DNA of 48,635 nucleotides from Acholeplasma laidlawii (GTDB taxonomy: Bacteria; Bacillota_I; Bacilli_A; Acholeplasmatales; Acholeplasmataceae): positions 1 to 48,635 of the forward strand of contig NZ_JADNRS010000003.1 in the NCBI RefSeq assembly GCF_015709225.1, given 5' to 3'. Below the pieces are notes generated by a model. It was not told the origin of the DNA and searched no databases. It saw only the letters and a list, made by a program, of their open reading frames with translations. Shown piece by piece: positions 26,005-33,402 of the stretch (within the stretch, counting starts at the first letter, position 1; each line of letters begins with the position of its first letter). A program made the translations under genes and the position numbers.

Positions 26005-26326
26005 AGATAGGGGCATTATCAAATGGGCACCATTTGATGCATTAAATGGATTTCATGAAACAATTGAAGCCTATAAGTATGAAAAAGGTAAAAAAGATAG
26101 ACCAATACTTTTAGAAGATAAGTTAAATAGATTAGATGAACTACTTAAAGAAGCTATTGAAAATAGATTAGAAATTCAAATTTACTATTATTTTGATGGC
26201 TATATTAAAAATATCTATGGGCATGTTAAAAAGTTAGATCGTAATTATAGATATATGATATTGGATAATGGCATTAGATTAGCCTTAGATGATATAGTAA
26301 ATATCATACATCTACCTAAGGATTAA
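25997..26326 (+). CDS. YolD-like protein
   Basis: Small protein of the YolD-like family, about 109 residues, often paired with Y-family polymerases in Firmicutes. The N-terminal DRGIIKWAPFDALNGFHETI matches the family pattern of a KW[AS]PF-type motif. The central IEIQIYYYFDGYI-like stretch and the final LDDIVNI segment resemble a small beta-barrel fold. It overlaps the polymerase gene by 8 nt. ATG 25997 with AGGTGG upstream is preferred over GTG 25988. Its molecular role is not known. Confidence 0.75.
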   Translation: MYKDRGIIKWAPFDALNGFHETIEAYKYEKGKKDRPILLEDKLNRLDELLKEAIENRLEIQIYYYFDGYIKNIYGHVKKLDRNYRYMILDNGIRLALDDIVNIIHLPKD

Positions 26327-26432
26327 TGATTTGATGAAAGTATAAAATGTGTGAACTATTTACACATTTGGGTTACGAAAATGACTTAACTGGGCAGTTT
26401 GTGTTAAAAAATACACTATGAAACGCTTACAT

Positions 26433-26470
26433 AAAATGATTTGCTAAACCAAGTTTACAAATCATTTTTT
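26433..26470 (+). terminator. Terminator of the polymerase-yolD unit, overlapping the marR -35 box
   Basis: AAAATGATTTGCTAAAC pairs with GTTTACAAATCATTTT (one bulged C), followed by further T. The right arm contains TTTACA, the -35 of the next promoter. Confidence 0.8.
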
Positions 26471-26482
26471 ATCGTCTATAAT
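26454..26482 (+). promoter_or_regulatory. Promoter of the marR-ABC exporter operon
   Basis: TTTACA and TATAAT are separated by 17 bp; expected start near 26489, in the middle of the palindromic operator. Confidence 0.85.
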
Positions 26483-26499
26483 AGTTAGGTACCTAACTA
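26482..26499 (+). promoter_or_regulatory. MarR-type operator, 18-bp perfect palindrome
   Basis: TAGTTAGGTACCTAACTA reads the same on both strands. It begins at the last base of the -10 box and covers the expected transcription start. Such placement blocks polymerase and fits autorepression by the MarR protein encoded directly downstream. Confidence 0.85.
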
Positions 26500-26515
26500 A
26501 TAAGGAGTGATATCA

Positions 26516-26950
26516 ATGGAAAAACAACTCATTAAAGAATTGTTTATATTAACAAGTAAATTAAAAAGAATGCTAGATAAAAAGTATTTAGAAAATGGTA
26601 TACATACTGGCCAAGCTAGAGTTTTAATGTATTTACATAGAAATAAGGGTGAGGTTGTATATCAAAAGGATATAGAAGCCTTTTTTCAAATTCGTGGTGG
26701 TACAGTCACGGGTATGATAGATACTTTACAAAATTATGAATATATTCAAAGAATAGATTCAGAAATTGATAAAAGAAAAAAACGTATTGTATTAACACCT
26801 AAAGGTGAAGCGGCTGCATTAAATGCAATTAAAACAACACAGGATATGGAAAATAGTATCTATGAGTTATTAACAGGTCAAGAACTTGTTGTATTTCAAG
26901 GTGTTGTTGAAAAGATGAATGGATTTATAGATGAGGAGGAAGCAAATTGA
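26516..26950 (+). CDS. MarR-family transcriptional regulator
   Basis: Winged-helix repressor expected to control its own operon and the two exporter genes. The recognition-helix and wing area are visible in KDIEAFFQIRGGTVTGMIDTLQNYEYIQRIDSEIDKRKKRI, including the wing DKRKK pattern. The start is at ATG 26516 with AAGGAG upstream, giving 144 residues; GTG 26507 overlaps that ribosome site. Its stop overlaps the start of the first ABC gene by 4 nt. The ligand is probably the exported compound, but this is inference. Confidence 0.9.
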   Translation: MEKQLIKELFILTSKLKRMLDKKYLENGIHTGQARVLMYLHRNKGEVVYQKDIEAFFQIRGGTVTGMIDTLQNYEYIQRIDSEIDKRKKRIVLTPKGEAAALNAIKTTQDMENSIYELLTGQELVVFQGVVEKMNGFIDEEEAN

Positions 26951-28701
26951 GAAAGTTATTTAAATATTTTAATACCGTTAAAAAAGAGTTGTTTCTAATT
27001 CCTATTTTAATTATTGTCGAAGTTATATTTGAAATACTTATTCCTATATTTATGAGTAAGTTAATTGATGATGGGGTAAACGCGGTGGATAGTTTGGGTG
27101 TAGCTAGTCCAAATAAAGAAGTTATTATTTATTATGGAGTACTTATGATCATTTCAGCAGTGATTGCTTTAGCATTTGGTGTTTTAGTTACTAAAACAGC
27201 AGCTAAGGTATCTACTGAGTTTGGTCATAATCTTCGTCAAGCACAGTTTGAAAAGATTCAAACTTATTCATTTGAAAACATAGACAACTTTAAAACATCT
27301 AGTTTAATTACTAGAATGACAATGGATGTCAATATGATTCAACAATCTTTAAATATGACATTAAGAGTTGCATTAAGAGCTCCTGCATTACTTATCTTTT
27401 CTATTGGTAGTATTGCAATATTTGCAGGTACTTTAGCGGCAATATTTGTCATTGTAGTACCTATTTTAGTGATTGGGTTTTACTTGATCTTAAGTAGAGC
27501 ACATAAACACTTTGTTAGAATGTTTACTAAAATTGACCATTTAAACCTTACAATTCAAGAAGATTTAATCGGTATACGTACTGTAAAGTCTTTTGTAAGA
27601 GAAGACTATGAAACTAACCGATTTGACAGAGCTACAAAGGATGTGAGAGATATATCTGTTAAGGCTGAAAAAATTATTACATTCAATAGACCCTTAATGC
27701 AATTTTCAATTGGATTAAGTTTCGTACTGATTGGATGGTTTGGTTCTCAAATGATGAGTATTGGTGATTTAACGGAAGGTCAATTTGCTAATACAATTAC
27801 ATATGTCAACCAAGTATTATTTAGTTTATTAATGCTTAGTCAAATATTTTTAATGTTTGCGATGTCAAGAGCATCAATTGGTCGTATTAATGAAGTATTA
27901 GATGAAGAACCTTACTTAAAAGAAACCGAAAATCCAGTACATGACGTACTAGATGGTTCATTTAGTTTTAATCAGGTTAGTTTTAAGTATGGACAAATAT
28001 CAGAAAAATACGTCTTAAAAGATGTGAATTTAAATGTAGAAAGTGGTTCTTATGTTGGTATATTTGGATCGACTGGTACAGGTAAATCTACCCTTGTTCA
28101 ACTACTTGCTAGACTTTATGATACAACAAGTGGAGAAGTCATAGTGGGTGGTAAAAACGTTAAACACTATGGTTTAGAGGCATTAAGAAAAGAAGTTATT
28201 TTAGTACTTCAAAAAAATGTATTATTTAGTGGTAGTGTTAGCGAAAACATCCAGTGGGGTAAAAAAGATGCCACTGATGAAGAAATCATTCAAGTATTAA
28301 AACAAGCCCAAGCTTATGATTTTGTAATGGCAATGGAAAAAGGATTAGACACACATATAGAACAAGGTGGTGTCAACTTAAGTGGTGGACAACGCCAACG
28401 CTTAACGATTGCTAGAGCACTAATTGGTAATCCTAAAATATTAATACTAGATGATTCCACATCTGCGGTAGATACTAAAACAGATGCCTTAATAAGAGAA
28501 GCATTTAGAAAAGATATGCCACATATGACAAAAGTAGTCATCAGTCAAAGATTAAGTTCAATTGAAGATGCCAATCAAATCATATTAATGGATGAACAAG
28601 GTATCAATTCAATTGGTACGCATGAAGAATTATATCAACATAACACAATGTATAAGACGATATATGATGCACAAAGCAAATCAAAGGAGGTAGCTGAATA
28701 A
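26947..28701 (+). CDS. ABC exporter half-transporter with degenerate ATP site
   Basis: Membrane exporter subunit, six helices then one nucleotide-binding domain. Walker A GSTGTGKST is at residues 374-382 and signature LSGGQRQRL is intact. Walker B reads LILDDS, so Asp503 replaces the catalytic Glu, and the switch region has Gln534 in place of the H-loop His (ISQRLSS). These losses mark the non-hydrolysing site of heterodimeric exporters such as BmrC/BmrD, LmrC/LmrD and TM287/288. The start is TTG 26947 with GAGGAGGAAG upstream, overlapping the MarR stop. Substrates are probably drugs or lipophilic compounds. Confidence 0.9.
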   Translation: MRKLFKYFNTVKKELFLIPILIIVEVIFEILIPIFMSKLIDDGVNAVDSLGVASPNKEVIIYYGVLMIISAVIALAFGVLVTKTAAKVSTEFGHNLRQAQFEKIQTYSFENIDNFKTSSLITRMTMDVNMIQQSLNMTLRVALRAPALLIFSIGSIAIFAGTLAAIFVIVVPILVIGFYLILSRAHKHFVRMFTKIDHLNLTIQEDLIGIRTVKSFVREDYETNRFDRATKDVRDISVKAEKIITFNRPLMQFSIGLSFVLIGWFGSQMMSIGDLTEGQFANTITYVNQVLFSLLMLSQIFLMFAMSRASIGRINEVLDEEPYLKETENPVHDVLDGSFSFNQVSFKYGQISEKYVLKDVNLNVESGSYVGIFGSTGTGKSTLVQLLARLYDTTSGEVIVGGKNVKHYGLEALRKEVILVLQKNVLFSGSVSENIQWGKKDATDEEIIQVLKQAQAYDFVMAMEKGLDTHIEQGGVNLSGGQRQRLTIARALIGNPKILILDDSTSAVDTKTDALIREAFRKDMPHMTKVVISQRLSSIEDANQIILMDEQGINSIGTHEELYQHNTMYKTIYDAQSKSKEVAE

Positions 28702-30554
28702 TGACAAAACATGAAACCAAAAAACTAAAAAAATCTACAACCTTTGTAAGATTGATGAAACTTGTTTTCGTAAGAAATAAATTACCTTTAATTTTAGTGC
28801 TAATCTTTATGGTGGTCTCTACAATCGCAAACGTAAGTGGGTTAAATACGTTACAAAATGTTATGGATGAAGCACTTCGCATGTATGAAGTAGGTAGTAC
28901 GGATTTTAGTGGCATCATTAAGTTATTAGGTATGATGGTTTTATTCTATGTAATTAATATTTCATTTACCTTTGCACACTTAAGACTGATGGTGCATGTC
29001 AGTCAAAATAGCTTAGTGCATTTAAGAACGAGTTTATTTGATCACATGATGGATTTACCACTTAAGTATTTTGACTCAAATAAACATGGTGATATCATGA
29101 GTAGATTCACCAATGACGTGGATGCAACACGTCAAATGGTATCTCAAAGTTTACCGCAGTTAACTGTGTCTTTCATGTTAATGGCCGGGTACTTTATAGC
29201 CATGCTTGCTATTTCTTGGGTAATTGGATTATTTACTTTAGTATTTGCTATAATTTTAATTGGTATTACTAGAATCATTAGTAAAAGAACTAGAAAGTAC
29301 TTTAATGCACAACAAAAAAATACAGGTCTATTAAACGGTTATATTGAAGAAATGATAGAAGGACAAAAAGTTGTTAAAGTATTTAGACACGAACAAGAAG
29401 CAATTGAAGGTTTTGGCATGTTAAATGAAAAAGTAAAAGACTCAGCTAGAATTTCAATGACACGAAGTGGTATGCTTATTCCGATATCCATTAATCTAGG
29501 TTTCTTAGGGTTTGCATTAACTGCAATCTTTGGAGGTATGCTTGTACTAAACGGTTATCTATCTGTTTCAGGATTAGTCTTATACTTAATATTCACTAGA
29601 CAATTCATGGGGCCGGTCAATCAAATGAGCCAACAATTAAACTTTGTTCAAATGGCACTTGCAGGCGCAAGCCGTGTATTTGAAGTGATGGATCTTGAAA
29701 AAGAAGTTGATGATGGCTATGTAACTTTAACCTATGCTAAATATGAGCATAAAGAACTAGTAGAATCTGATGAACCAACTGATATTTGGGCATGGAATAA
29801 TAAAGGTAAATTAACTAGATTAAAAGGTGATGTGAGATTAGATCACGTAGATTTTGGATATAGCAGTGATAAATTAGTTTTAAAAGATATATCTGTATTT
29901 GCAAAACCGGGACAAAAAATAGCCTTTGTTGGTTCAACTGGTGCTGGTAAAACAACCATTACAAATCTAATTAACCGTTTCTATGAAATTAACAATGGAA
30001 CAATTACATTTGATGGTATTGATATTAAGGACATTAAAAAGTCATCACTTAGAAGATCATTAGGAATAGTTTTACAAGATACGCACCTTTTCCAAACAAC
30101 AGTACGAGAAAACATTAGATACGGTAAGTTAGATGCAACTGATAAAGATGTAGTTGTGGCAGCTAAACTTGCTAATGCTCACGAATTTATCTTAAAACTT
30201 CCTAATGGCTACGATACAATTATCACAGATGATGGTGCAAACTTAAGCCAAGGACAACGTCAGTTATTATCGATTGCACGTGCTGCAATCTCAAATCCGC
30301 CAGTATTAATCTTAGATGAAGCAACTTCATCTATTGACACTTATACTGAAAAATTAATCCAAGATGGTATGGATAGATTAATGACAGGTAGAACTGTATT
30401 TGTCATTGCGCATAGACTATCCACCATTAAAAACTCAAAAGCTATCATTTTACTTGAAGGTGGTAACATCATAGAACGTGGTAGTCATAATGAACTAATT
30501 GATTTAAAAGGAACTTATTATGAACTTTTTACAGGTAGTTTTGAATTAGAGTAA
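28701..30554 (+). CDS. ABC exporter half-transporter with intact ATP site
   Basis: Partner of the preceding half-transporter. It has six membrane helices and one nucleotide-binding domain with Walker A GSTGAGKTT, Walker B LILDEAT with catalytic Glu540, and H-loop His571 (IAHRLST). Its signature reads LSQGQ instead of LSGGQ, which faces the degenerate site of the partner. About 50 residues are inserted between the membrane part and the NBD (region TYAKYEHKELVESDEPTDIW), as in BmrD-type subunits. Its start overlaps the previous stop by one base. AAAGGAGG precedes the ATG. Confidence 0.9.
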   Translation: MTKHETKKLKKSTTFVRLMKLVFVRNKLPLILVLIFMVVSTIANVSGLNTLQNVMDEALRMYEVGSTDFSGIIKLLGMMVLFYVINISFTFAHLRLMVHVSQNSLVHLRTSLFDHMMDLPLKYFDSNKHGDIMSRFTNDVDATRQMVSQSLPQLTVSFMLMAGYFIAMLAISWVIGLFTLVFAIILIGITRIISKRTRKYFNAQQKNTGLLNGYIEEMIEGQKVVKVFRHEQEAIEGFGMLNEKVKDSARISMTRSGMLIPISINLGFLGFALTAIFGGMLVLNGYLSVSGLVLYLIFTRQFMGPVNQMSQQLNFVQMALAGASRVFEVMDLEKEVDDGYVTLTYAKYEHKELVESDEPTDIWAWNNKGKLTRLKGDVRLDHVDFGYSSDKLVLKDISVFAKPGQKIAFVGSTGAGKTTITNLINRFYEINNGTITFDGIDIKDIKKSSLRRSLGIVLQDTHLFQTTVRENIRYGKLDATDKDVVVAAKLANAHEFILKLPNGYDTIITDDGANLSQGQRQLLSIARAAISNPPVLILDEATSSIDTYTEKLIQDGMDRLMTGRTVFVIAHRLSTIKNSKAIILLEGGNIIERGSHNELIDLKGTYYELFTGSFELE

Positions 30555-30561
30555 AAAAAAT

Positions 30562-30588
30562 AGGAGAATAAAATTATTCTCCTTTATT
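30562..30588. terminator. Convergent bidirectional terminator
   Basis: AGGAGAATA/TATTCTCCT stem with A-run before and T-rich sequence after. It lies between the exporter operon and the TVP38 gene, and its right arm overlaps the stop codon of the latter. Confidence 0.75.
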
Positions 30589-31272
30589 TTTACCTTTAAA
30601 TCGCGCTAATATCTCGTCCCAGTGACGTAAAATCTTTTGTCCAATATAGAATATAATGACATAGATTGCTATCCAAATAACCCAACCCCAAACGGTATCT
30701 AGTCGAATGAGGCTTGCACCGTATGCAGTTAAATATATAGGGATTGTTCTAGTTATAAGTAGAGTGATTGAAAAGAATCTAAATCGCATGGGTGTAATAC
30801 CAGCGACCATACAAATGATGTCATCAGGAAACCCTGGAAGTAGCATTGTTAAGAAAAAAACTACCTTTTCACGGCCTTTCATCATATCTAGGTACTTATC
30901 TAACTCTTTATCACCTAATATCCAGCGAAGCAGTTTAGTACCAAATATACGACCTACATAAAAACTAATCACACTACCAATTAATACACCAATTATAGCA
31001 AGTGTTGCTCCCTCAAATGGGCCATAAACGTAAGTGCCTGCAAATATGGTAGGAATATTGGTTACGGGTATGATGGTTGTTTGAAGTAAGTTGATGAGTA
31101 TATAGATAACTTTACCTAAATTACCGTAACTTTCTATCTTTTCTTTAATAAAATCAGCATCTGTAAAATATTTGTTTAGTCCAAGTAAAAAATAAAGTAG
31201 TATAAATATACCAACAATGGCTACAAGTATTATAGAAGTTATAAGTATTTTTTTCTTTGTATCTTTGTTCAT
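30574..31272 (-). CDS. TVP38/TMEM64-family (DedA-like) membrane protein
   Basis: Integral membrane protein of about 232 residues with roughly six hydrophobic segments. It has the family landmarks TTIIPVTNIPTIFAGTYVYGPFEG, IGSVISFYVGRIFG, and LLPGFPDDIICMVAGITPM. This family (YdjX/YtxB type) is thought to handle lipids or ions, but its exact function is not settled. Of the in-frame starts GTG 31281, ATG 31275 and ATG 31272, the last has the best spacing from AGGTG and is chosen. Confidence 0.85.
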   Translation of the reverse strand: MNKDTKKKILITSIILVAIVGIFILLYFLLGLNKYFTDADFIKEKIESYGNLGKVIYILINLLQTTIIPVTNIPTIFAGTYVYGPFEGATLAIIGVLIGSVISFYVGRIFGTKLLRWILGDKELDKYLDMMKGREKVVFFLTMLLPGFPDDIICMVAGITPMRFRFFSITLLITRTIPIYLTAYGASLIRLDTVWGWVIWIAIYVIIFYIGQKILRHWDEILARFKGKNKGE

Positions 31273-31336
31273 CATAATCACCTAACTTATTATATCAAAA
31301 TTTTAGTCTAATGGGTTTGTGCCACAATTAAAGAAT

Positions 31337-31386
31337 AAAAAAACTCTAACTAGACCCAAAATTTAGGTGCTGTTAGAGTTTTTAAA
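31337..31386. terminator. Bidirectional terminator between the TVP38 gene and fabV
   Basis: AAAAACTCTAAC (31339-31350) pairs with GTTAGAGTTTTT (31372-31383). It has the sequence for termination of fabV on the minus strand. Confidence 0.8.
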
Positions 31387-31395
31387 CTATATGAA

Positions 31396-32616
31396 TTAAT
31401 CTGCTAGTAAATCAACATACTTATCAGTTTTGTAGGTTGTTTGAAGCGCATCTAAATCAATTTCTTGATCGGTGTTTACACCTGGTACATTAAATCCGTT
31501 GATTTGGTAAAACTCATCTAAGAATAATTTAGTACCTTCTAAATCTAAGAATGATTGATCAATGTCTTTATGCATCAGTTTATTAATACGTTCTTGAAGT
31601 TTAGAATCCATTTCTAGATGGTCTAAACGGATGCGTCCGTTTTCATCTAGAATTCTGTTGTTGCCATAGATCATATCTTTAAATAATCTGTGTTTATGTT
31701 CTAGTGTAGTTTCATGTGTACCATTTTTAGTCATTTCATCAAATAGATAGGATACGTAAATTGGCATTTGAGGAATAAATACACTTGCCTTAGATACAAT
31801 AGCTTTACTTGAAGAAATCAGTGCTTCACCATTATATTTAGCTTTTAATGAGTTGTTTAATCTATCAGCAGTAGCTTCTAAATCTAGTTTAGCTTGGCCG
31901 ATTGTACCAGAGCGGTAAATTGCATCTGTATTTTTTCCACCAATATATGTGTAAGAAATGGTTTTAAAATCTTGAGCTAAAACACCTGCGTTATCTAAGT
32001 AAGTTACCCAGTCACTCCAGTCTCCCCCACCCATAACAAACACAGTATCTTTTGTTTCTTGTTCTGTAGCTGGTTCAACAGTTAATGGTTCTACATGCAT
32101 CGATTTAATATCAATGGTGCGCCCTACAGCTGGTTTACCTAAAGGTTTAATGGAAGAACGTATAAGTTCGCCAGTTTCAACATTTTTACGTGCACCAGAT
32201 GCTAGTGAATAAATAAGTAAATCAATTTGGCCAAATTCTTTTTGGATTTTTTCTAGAATAGCCCTTTTGGTTTCAGGAATAAATGCATCTGCGTTAAAGT
32301 CAAAATGTTTTTGATCTAGATCTTTTACTGCATCCTGGAAGAATAAGTTATTCCAGTAACCAGCAGAACCAGTTTTACTACCACGTGGTATGCTTTCAAA
32401 TGATACGTTGATAGTGTTTGCGTTTGCTGCAAATGCTAAACTAATACGAGATGCTAGTCCGTAACCTGACGATCCCCCAACAATTAATACATTTTTAGGA
32501 CCTTTATATTTAGGTAATTTTTTAACATCTTCAATATAGTTATTGACCATTTTTTGAACACCTAATGGATTTGAGTTTGTAAAGAAGTTACTACGTATAG
32601 ACGGTTTAATAATCAT
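31396..32616 (-). CDS. fabV: Trans-2-enoyl-ACP/CoA reductase FabV
   Basis: Catalyses the last reduction step of the fatty acid elongation cycle, using NAD(P)H. The nucleotide-binding motif VLIVGGSSGYGLASRI is at residues 43-58. The catalytic Tyr-x8-Lys motif is IYRSGTIGQAK, exactly eight residues between Tyr and Lys, which distinguishes FabV from FabI and FabL. Length of 406 residues is typical. GGAG precedes the ATG. Presence of FabV implies that this organism makes or elongates fatty acids, which most mycoplasmas cannot. A FabT-like palindrome lies in its leader. Confidence 0.94.
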   Translation of the reverse strand: MIIKPSIRSNFFTNSNPLGVQKMVNNYIEDVKKLPKYKGPKNVLIVGGSSGYGLASRISLAFAANANTINVSFESIPRGSKTGSAGYWNNLFFQDAVKDLDQKHFDFNADAFIPETKRAILEKIQKEFGQIDLLIYSLASGARKNVETGELIRSSIKPLGKPAVGRTIDIKSMHVEPLTVEPATEQETKDTVFVMGGGDWSDWVTYLDNAGVLAQDFKTISYTYIGGKNTDAIYRSGTIGQAKLDLEATADRLNNSLKAKYNGEALISSSKAIVSKASVFIPQMPIYVSYLFDEMTKNGTHETTLEHKHRLFKDMIYGNNRILDENGRIRLDHLEMDSKLQERINKLMHKDIDQSFLDLEGTKLFLDEFYQINGFNVPGVNTDQEIDLDALQTTYKTDKYVDLLAD

Positions 32617-32642
32617 GATTGTCTCCTTAATTTTAGTAAAAT

Positions 32643-32659
32643 GTTTTGAATATCAAAAC
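32643..32659 (-). promoter_or_regulatory. FabT-like operator in the fabV leader
   Basis: GTTTTGA-ATA-TCAAAAC is a 7+3+7 inverted repeat lying just downstream of the expected fabV start. It resembles the FabT consensus, in which TTTGA and TCAAA are also separated by 3 nt. FabT is a MarR-family repressor of fatty acid genes in Firmicutes. Confidence 0.6.
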
Positions 32660-32668
32660 TATTTATAT

Positions 32669-32674
32669 ATTATA
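32669..32674 (-). promoter_or_regulatory. -10 box of the fabV promoter
   Basis: Minus-strand TATAAT with a weak TTACCA 18 bp upstream (32693-32698); expected start near 32662. Confidence 0.55.
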
Positions 32675-32751
32675 CATGAAATTTGTCTTTAGTGGTAAAA
32701 AGTAGTTGTTTATTCGTTATATGTATTTTTAATATAGTATTAGGTGTGTAT

Positions 32752-32779
32752 AAAAAAAGAACCCAAGCATTGGATTCTT
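32752..32779 (-). terminator. Terminator of the hsp20 gene
   Basis: On the minus strand AAGAATCCAA pairs with TTGGGTTCTT (one mismatch), followed by seven T. Confidence 0.75.
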
Positions 32780-32808
32780 TAATCACAATAACTTGGATTC
32801 TAGAAATG

Positions 32809-33222
32809 TTATTTAAGTTCTAAATAACGTTTTTCAGGTTCTTTTCTAGTTTCTTTTGGAAGTTCGATATGTAACATACCGTTTTCAAAAGTACCATTGA
32901 TTTCATCAAGATGTAGGTTACCTACATAATAACTACGCTTCATAGTACCTTCATATCTTTCTTTTCTAATGTACTTAGTACCTTGATCTTTGGTTTCTGA
33001 ATTCTTAGAAGTATGAGCTTCAATAGTTAAGTAACCATCCTCTAAGCTTACCTTTACATCCTCTTTTTTAAATCCAGGAAGTTCTACACATAATGAGTAA
33101 CCATTTTGTGTTTCCTTAATATCTGTTCTCATTAAGTTAGAAGTAGTCACCGGATTAAGCACATTGAAGTCTTCAAAGAAATCATAAAAGAAACTTCTAT
33201 TTTTGTTCAATAAACTCAACAT
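32809..33222 (-). CDS. Small heat-shock protein Hsp20 (alpha-crystallin domain)
   Basis: ATP-independent holdase that binds unfolding proteins. The alpha-crystallin domain spans about residues 25-135, with VELPGFKKEDVKVSLEDGYLTIEA, the GTMKRSYYVG segment and NGMLHIELPK. With start at 33222 it has 137 residues, a usual size for the family. An upstream ATG at 33366 is in frame but would run through the promoter and operator, so it is rejected. AAAGGGAG precedes the chosen ATG. It is controlled by a CIRCE element upstream, so HrcA is the expected repressor. Confidence 0.95.
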   Translation of the reverse strand: MLSLLNKNRSFFYDFFEDFNVLNPVTTSNLMRTDIKETQNGYSLCVELPGFKKEDVKVSLEDGYLTIEAHTSKNSETKDQGTKYIRKERYEGTMKRSYYVGNLHLDEINGTFENGMLHIELPKETRKEPEKRYLELK

Positions 33223-33283
33223 AGTTTTTACACTCCCTTTATTTTTATTTTTGAACTTGATGTATCTTTCCAAGTCCACATAT

Positions 33284-33312
33284 AGTATATCGAATATTAT
33301 TGGCACTGTCAA
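33284..33312 (-). promoter_or_regulatory. Promoter of the hsp20 gene
   Basis: On the minus strand TTGACA (33312-33307) and TATACT (33289-33284) are separated by 17 bp, a near-perfect vegetative promoter. Confidence 0.85.
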
Positions 33313-33326
33313 GAATAGAGTGCTAA
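33300..33326 (-). promoter_or_regulatory. CIRCE operator (HrcA-binding site) of the hsp20 gene
   Basis: On the minus strand the left arm TTAGCACTC is perfect; after 9 nt the right arm is CAGTGCCAA, two mismatches from GAGTGCTAA. The TTGACA box begins in the 9-nt spacer and runs into the right arm, so HrcA binding would block polymerase directly. Confidence 0.9.
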
Positions 33327-33353
33327 TTTTGTGATATTTTATAGATTCTATAT

Positions 33354-33385
33354 AAAGAAAGCTCAATCCTTTTTAGATTGAGCTT
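33354..33385 (-). terminator. Terminator of the GlcD-like oxidase gene
   Basis: AAGCTCAATC/GATTGAGCTT stem, with an A-run at 33354-33360 that is a T-run on the minus strand. Confidence 0.8.
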
Positions 33386-33402
33386 CAATGATTATTAATG
33401 TA

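Noticed and set aside
30707-30961. Plus-strand reading frame within the TVP38-family gene
   Set aside because: It is the antisense of conserved family motifs and has no support of its own.
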